Source of the DNA: Oscillospiraceae bacterium
Lineage (GTDB): Bacteria > Bacillota > Clostridia > Saccharofermentanales > Saccharofermentanaceae
Direction: 5' to 3'
Assembly: GCA_902780785.1 (NCBI GenBank)
Contig: CACZGS010000011.1
Location: 1 to 64,000 of the forward strand
DNA length: 64,000 nt
A program made the position numbers and the translations under genes. Shown here one piece after another: positions 61,201 to 64,000 of the stretch (within the stretch, counting starts at the first letter, position 1; the number at the start of each line of letters is the position of its first letter). The notes below the pieces were generated by a model. The model was given only the letters and a program-made list of their open reading frames with translations, did not search any database and was not told where the DNA came from.

Positions 61201-61320
61201 AGAGAAGTGCTTCCGGGATACATTAAGCATTACAGCGTCGAAGACCTGGTCGAAAAGGCCAAGAGGATACTCGGCGACACACCTCTTGATGAGGCAACAA
61301 AGTCCAAGTACGGACTTTGA
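58243..61320 (+). CDS. TIR-domain protein with transmembrane segment and propeller-like C-terminal region
   Basis: 1025 aa from the ATG at 58243 (GGGAGA upstream). The open frame runs back to 58141 but without a ribosome site. Residues 1-125 are a TIR domain: MIDFYNAFISYKHAPLD, then RDKDELP and LIVICSTN. W89-V-K-R-E93 matches the W-x-x-K-E placing of the catalytic Glu in TIR NADases such as SARM1. Residues 165-185 are basic. A single membrane segment lies at about 189-211. A short helical stretch (RSRSVYLANESRQLLDNGK) of the type seen before WD40 propellers leads to about 750 residues of strand repeats (for example DAGNIYCWDTETRELVF). The N-terminus should be cytoplasmic and the repeats outside. 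Function unknown; possible sensor or defence effector. Confidence 0.85.
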   Translation: MIDFYNAFISYKHAPLDIKIASHVQKQLEHFHVPGSLKGKIEHEKITRIFRDKDELPITSDLTETLTNALEKSEYLIVICSTNTKESMWVKREIQTFLKTHTKDKIFTVLCDGEPQDVIPEELLTGEKEIIDANGFSHRINVPVEPLSCDYRMPMSRADKEELPRLAAGLLGCSYDELQRRRRQYRVKRASAIIAAAFAGVLAFGGYMLYSRMQINKVYMESLRSRSVYLANESRQLLDNGKRADALQLALAALPADKKDKMPVTAPAIRAISEATGAYTSNKGTDFTPAWNYKCKYAVKTSIVSEDLSYLGALDDAGNIYCWDTETRELVFEKACFEEPVRIDIPNNETFVITYSHKVEAYNIPSGKSMWTYKPDSDTSITKDYIQFTVSDVFLRVGGSDIVKFSLRDGAVKETYTLKEKSLLNSVYNPAVSPDGKKIAYSDDVLTTEENIKIHVYNVETKKEQSYDIKAKYIEKMVFVDNDNLCVISTLDFINTSVSYSLDYRLLKTATKTFSFFGVDSNRKWSQDLTYTDVSMGADVRALPSRNAVLCYVGNAVGVFDLETGNELNKYITSSSVITSGDFNEDGYPEFILRHGEYVYAASTKNNDLASYNVLCNNIISGAIGNVVYAVSQYDTDIISYNRSIQDDEWKAVKVPSGFSMGSTAQTFDSNEDYLVSAAMVTNDDTSIVRVSIIDLKTGKLSYTEDITDPDVSMTNFDVEYLEGKFYLLLEKSIYLVNPDKEKISQINSELDFGTVRSSGKLFSTEKDYSNDKLTVIISDYDGSNKDEFDVPGTWDEFVGFNNFNVVYSKSLNKSFIFIIDKLFAVDMKSMDYDEIELPDNWDFTKTRYFNVTVSEDSSRVLLSDGNIVLVTDASLKEQFTINRNGTTVDCAAFKGDRIYIVGDGYLSVYDNQKGELITKNEMKYFTEGFKTKAWFDDKANQMYIQAEQILFIYDLDTMYEVECIENVYCYHKATDRFFVYSYRSSREVLPGYIKHYSVEDLVEKAKRILGDTPLDEATKSKYGL

Positions 61321-61342
61321 TACAGATAATCAGACTAAAACT

Positions 61343-61378
61343 AGAGGCTGTCTCACATGAGGCAGCCTCTATTATGTT
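61343..61378 (+). terminator. Intrinsic terminator of the TIR gene
   Basis: AGAGGCTGTCTCA, loop, TGAGGCAGCCTCT then ATTATGTTTG. Same hairpin family as at 13497, 16150, 21238 and 32083. Confidence 0.85.
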
Positions 61379-61408
61379 TGTGTTAATTGCTTTTTGGTCC
61401 GCCGCGGA

Positions 61409-62896
61409 TCAGTACGGCTTATAGGACTTGTCCATGATATCTCTGTTGATGATGTAGATATCATGCTCGTCATCGGCTCTGACAGCGATGTAATCGCCGA
61501 CTCTGCCCGAATAGTACTTATCCTCTGTCCAGGCCGTGAAGAGCTTTACAGGCTGCGTCAGAGGCTGTGCGAATATGATAGAGCTGCCCAGTGACCTTAC
61601 GGTCTTTGCATACGGAAGAACGAACTTGATCTCACCTGTGCTGGAATTTTTGATCCTCGGCTCGTATTCGAATTCCCTTGTGTAGCGGAAACTTGTGAAT
61701 TCGTAGCTGCTCTTTACCTTCTGCTCGGAGATCGGATAGATCTCGCCTTCGACACCGATCATGAGGTAAGCCTCCTCGTCGATGACGGTATCAACATCGC
61801 CTTCAAGGGTTCTGATGTTGACGTGTGTGCCGACAGGGAAAACATCGGAGAGCTTGACTACGCCCATCATCTGCTGGATCTTGGAGTAGCGTGTCATCCT
61901 TGATGTATCGAGTGTCGTATCCTTGGCATAGATAACGAGATATGTGTCGTAATAAAGCGCGAGGCGCTCATTGATGACTTCTTTCGCGGGCTTGGTAAGA
62001 AGATCGGGCTTGATCGTACCACCGGCCTTAAGGATGTGACCGCCGCCGCCGCCGATGCCGTCAGCAAGGAACGCTGCGAGCTCGTTCGCGTAGACTTCCT
62101 TAGAACAGCTTCTTACGGAGAACTTGACCTCATATGTGCCGACGAAGAAAGCGACGCATACGTCGACGCCTTCCGTCTCGAGCGCGAAATCGCTGATGAC
62201 ACCCAGGATGGAAGGATCGCAGGGTTCAGCCTCGATTACAAGATATTTGTTGCTCTCGTGATATTCATAGTTAAGGATCGCTTTGCCCGTGATCTGCAGT
62301 TCGTTCAATGAGATATTGGAATTGCTCATCTCGGTAACGATGCTCTTGTTGTAATTCAGGGAGTCGAGCATGTCTCGGTCGATAGGGTGCGAGACTTCCG
62401 ACAGCCTGTTTGTATCTGTATAAAGACCGTAGTAGAGCGCTGTTGCAACGAACTTGTTCTCGTTGGGATCGTAGCCTTCATCCTTCAGCATCTTCCAGAC
62501 AAGTGTCGAGCAGCTGCCCAGATCGCTGTTGATGTTAATGAGAGGATCGGAAACATCTTTGAGTTTCCTGTGGTGGTCTATGGTCGCGATCTTCTTGGCA
62601 GAGGTCTTGGTAACGTTCTTCTCGCCATACTGGCAGTCAACGGTGATAAGAAGATCAGGGTCTTCCTCATCGCTGATAAAAGGTGCGTATTCGACAGGGA
62701 TCTCAAGCTTCTTGATCATGATCAGAAGATTGCTCTTCTTGACCTCATAGCGGCCTCTGTAGATAAATCTGACGTCCTTGTTATTCTTCTCGAAGAACCA
62801 CTTCAGCGCATAACCGGATGCAAGAGCATCCGCGTCCGGATTGTCGTGGCATTGTATGACAACTTTCTTAAAACGTAACAGATCTTTTAATTTCAT
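61409..62896 (-). CDS. DHH/DHHA1 family phosphoesterase
   Basis: 495 aa from the ATG at 62896, with a weak GGTGGG site. The frame continues 30 codons upstream without support. DHH motifs are CHDNPDADALASGYAL (near 18-33), TVDCQYG (near 87), IDHHR (near 110) and YYGLYTDTNRL (near 160). The DHHA1 nucleic-acid-binding part has GGGGGHILKAGG (near 290). A C-terminal domain of about 170 residues (DVFPVGTHVNIRTLEGDVDT onward) is extra compared with NrnA-type enzymes. Members cleave nanoRNA, pAp or cyclic dinucleotides using Mn2+. No membrane or GGDEF part is present, so the substrate is open. Confidence 0.88.
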   Translation of the reverse strand: MKLKDLLRFKKVVIQCHDNPDADALASGYALKWFFEKNNKDVRFIYRGRYEVKKSNLLIMIKKLEIPVEYAPFISDEEDPDLLITVDCQYGEKNVTKTSAKKIATIDHHRKLKDVSDPLININSDLGSCSTLVWKMLKDEGYDPNENKFVATALYYGLYTDTNRLSEVSHPIDRDMLDSLNYNKSIVTEMSNSNISLNELQITGKAILNYEYHESNKYLVIEAEPCDPSILGVISDFALETEGVDVCVAFFVGTYEVKFSVRSCSKEVYANELAAFLADGIGGGGGHILKAGGTIKPDLLTKPAKEVINERLALYYDTYLVIYAKDTTLDTSRMTRYSKIQQMMGVVKLSDVFPVGTHVNIRTLEGDVDTVIDEEAYLMIGVEGEIYPISEQKVKSSYEFTSFRYTREFEYEPRIKNSSTGEIKFVLPYAKTVRSLGSSIIFAQPLTQPVKLFTAWTEDKYYSGRVGDYIAVRADDEHDIYIINRDIMDKSYKPY

Positions 62897-63094
62897 GCGC
62901 CCACCGCTGTTTGTTTCTTGTCTAAGCATTGTATCAGAATTCTTTGGCAACTTCATTACAAGAATAAGACTTCTTGTATCCGACATGTTTTTTTCGAAGT
63001 GTTCGGAAAGCCGATTTACGTCCTCTCACATAATAAAACAGGCGGTTTGGCGGTTTTGTGACAGCGCTGAGATTATAAATGAGGCATTTTCCGA

Positions 63095-63622
63095 TCAGGC
63101 CCTGATCGCTTCAATGATCGGCTCCAAATAGGACTTGTCCGTCCAGTCGCAGCCCTCATCTTCCTTGCATTCCATAAGCGCGCCTTCCCAGAGCTCCCAA
63201 TCCTTGGGGTCTTTCTTGGCAACCGCTTTCCTTAACATCTTGCAGAGAGTCCTGTCCGTAAAAGACATTGCATTCATGTCAAAAGCACCCCTGCAATAGA
63301 AGACCGGGATCCCTTTAAGTTCGTCCTTCATGTTCATTTCGATGATGGCATCAGCAAACTTCTTGTCGTAGGGCGATGCGGCGCAGGCATAGACCAGTAT
63401 CTTCTTTCCTTTAAGCCTGCCGATGTTCTTCTTAAGAAATGACGTGCATGATATTCCCGATGCATATACACCGCCTCCGACAATGACCACATCGCAAGAA
63501 GAGACCTTGTCCATGTCTGCTTCCTTTGTGCTTACACAGGGAAAACCTGTAGCTTCAGAGAGCCATTCCGCGTACTTCTTCGTGGCACCGTATTTTGTCT
63601 TATAGATTATTATTCCGTTCAT
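63095..63622 (-). CDS. Flavodoxin-domain protein
   Basis: 175 aa. IIYKTKYGATKKYAEWLSEA (T-x-x-G-x-T phosphate loop for FMN, near 6-25), VVIVGGGVYASGISC and KKILVYACAASPYD are flavodoxin-fold landmarks, similar to HemG/protoporphyrinogen-oxidase-type flavodoxins. It should bind FMN and carry electrons in the cytoplasm. It starts directly after the MarR gene with no gap, so the MarR protein probably controls it. The C-terminus (EDEGCDWTDKSYLEPIIEAI) has no extra domain. Confidence 0.9.
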   Translation of the reverse strand: MNGIIIYKTKYGATKKYAEWLSEATGFPCVSTKEADMDKVSSCDVVIVGGGVYASGISCTSFLKKNIGRLKGKKILVYACAASPYDKKFADAIIEMNMKDELKGIPVFYCRGAFDMNAMSFTDRTLCKMLRKAVAKKDPKDWELWEGALMECKEDEGCDWTDKSYLEPIIEAIRA

Positions 63623-64000
63623 TTATAAAGCCTCCGTAAGGTTCTTCTCGATCGCTGTGATCGTCTTTATGGTCGTCTTTAGGTCGCGCTCCGGGATGCC
63701 TTCGAACATCTTCGCCATTACATTCATGCTCATCTCATTGTTCTTCTCGCAGAACTTTTGGCACTTCTTCGTAAGCGCGATGCGCTGCTTTCTCTTGTCG
63801 TTTGCATCTTCCATGAACTCTACAAAGCCCTTGCTCTCGAGCTTTAGAAGGATCTGCTTAACGTTCTGGTGAGAAGATCCCAGGATCTCCGACAGTTCCC
63901 TTATCGTCGGCGCTTCCTTGCACATGTTTATGCAGATGATCGCGAAAAACTGTTTCCAGCTGATCTCCTTCATCATGTTGTCCGCCATCGCCTGGAAGCG
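63623..64000 (-). CDS. MarR-family regulator, N-terminus cut off by the window
   Basis: At least 126 residues. The frame is open through the window edge beyond the internal Met at 63988, and MarR proteins usually have some 20-30 residues before the ISWKQFFAIICI helix, so the true start is probably outside. The winged helix is PTIRELSEILGSSHQNVKQI, LKLESKGFVEFMED and ANDKRKQRIALTKK (wing). It is likely a repressor of the adjacent flavodoxin gene and of itself. Confidence 0.88.
   Translation of the reverse strand, partial: RFQAMADNMMKEISWKQFFAIICINMCKEAPTIRELSEILGSSHQNVKQILLKLESKGFVEFMEDANDKRKQRIALTKKCQKFCEKNNEMSMNVMAKMFEGIPERDLKTTIKTITAIEKNLTEAL

Noticed and set aside
61343-62896. TIR gene and DHH phosphoesterase as one signalling module
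   Set aside because: They are convergent with a terminator between, and share no promoter. Mere adjacency is not enough.

Overview
The window looks like chromosomal DNA of an anaerobic, fermentative, Gram-positive bacterium of the class Clostridia, perhaps from a gut or rumen. This is inference from gene content. Supporting features are strong AGGAGG-type ribosome binding sites, many lipoproteins with a lipobox cysteine, TTG and GTG starts, a Na+-pumping oxaloacetate decarboxylase, a domain-inverted family 3 glycoside hydrolase of a type I recall from rumen Clostridia, and no respiratory genes. No tRNA, rRNA, CRISPR array, insertion sequence or phage gene was seen. GC content is moderate, apart from an AT-richer orphan gene near 32.3-33.1 kb.

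Layout. 1-3.0 kb (minus): a partial lipoprotein, then a compact unit of an RlmD-like RNA methyltransferase, a hypoxanthine-DNA-glycosylase-like protein and a small lipoprotein with overlapping start and stop codons. 3.1-6.4 kb (plus): class A penicillin-binding protein and glutamate 5-kinase. 6.6-11.9 kb (minus): a spermidine/putrescine ABC operon (regulator, potA, potB, potC, potD) whose promoter carries repeats placed like operators. 12.2-13.5 kb: an Ala/Glu/Lys-rich coiled-coil protein. 13.5-23.6 kb (minus): four tandem paralogous lipoproteins of about 800 residues, each apparently a propeller-like half fused to a solute-binding-protein half, with no permease nearby. 23.8-28.4 kb (minus): the str operon rpsL-rpsG-fusA-tuf. 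28.6-32.0 kb (plus): the oxaloacetate decarboxylase Na+ pump (alpha, gamma, biotin carrier, beta). 32.2-33.2 kb: an orphan PD-(D/E)XK-nuclease-like gene flanked by two sets of short repeats.

33.3-45.8 kb: SPFH/flotillin-like protein with an attenuator-like leader, hemolysin III family protein, a Pro-rich membrane protein, GH3 beta-glucosidase, MATE transporter, a lipoprotein, class II fructose-bisphosphate aldolase, and small uncharacterised proteins. 45.9-50.1 kb: an OmpR-type response regulator and its kinase, divergent from a zinc-type ABC ATPase and permease. Their shared intergenic region is dense with direct and inverted repeats. 50.1-54.5 kb (minus): B12-binding radical SAM protein with a small membrane protein, then Dabb protein, aldo/keto reductase, PPOX-fold protein and NudC-like Nudix hydrolase. 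54.6-61.3 kb: a small membrane protein, then (plus) a TetR regulator with a palindromic operator over its own start site, translationally coupled to a PEP-synthase/rifampin-phosphotransferase-like enzyme, and a TIR-transmembrane-propeller protein. 61.4-64 kb (minus): DHH phosphoesterase, flavodoxin-like protein and a partial MarR regulator.

The most unusual items are the TIR protein (58.2-61.3 kb), with a NADase-type glutamate and a propeller predicted outside the cell, the four propeller/binding-protein lipoproteins, and the orphan nuclease gene preceded by three helically phased decamers. Housekeeping calls are secure. Functions for the unusual genes are inferences from motifs read by eye.
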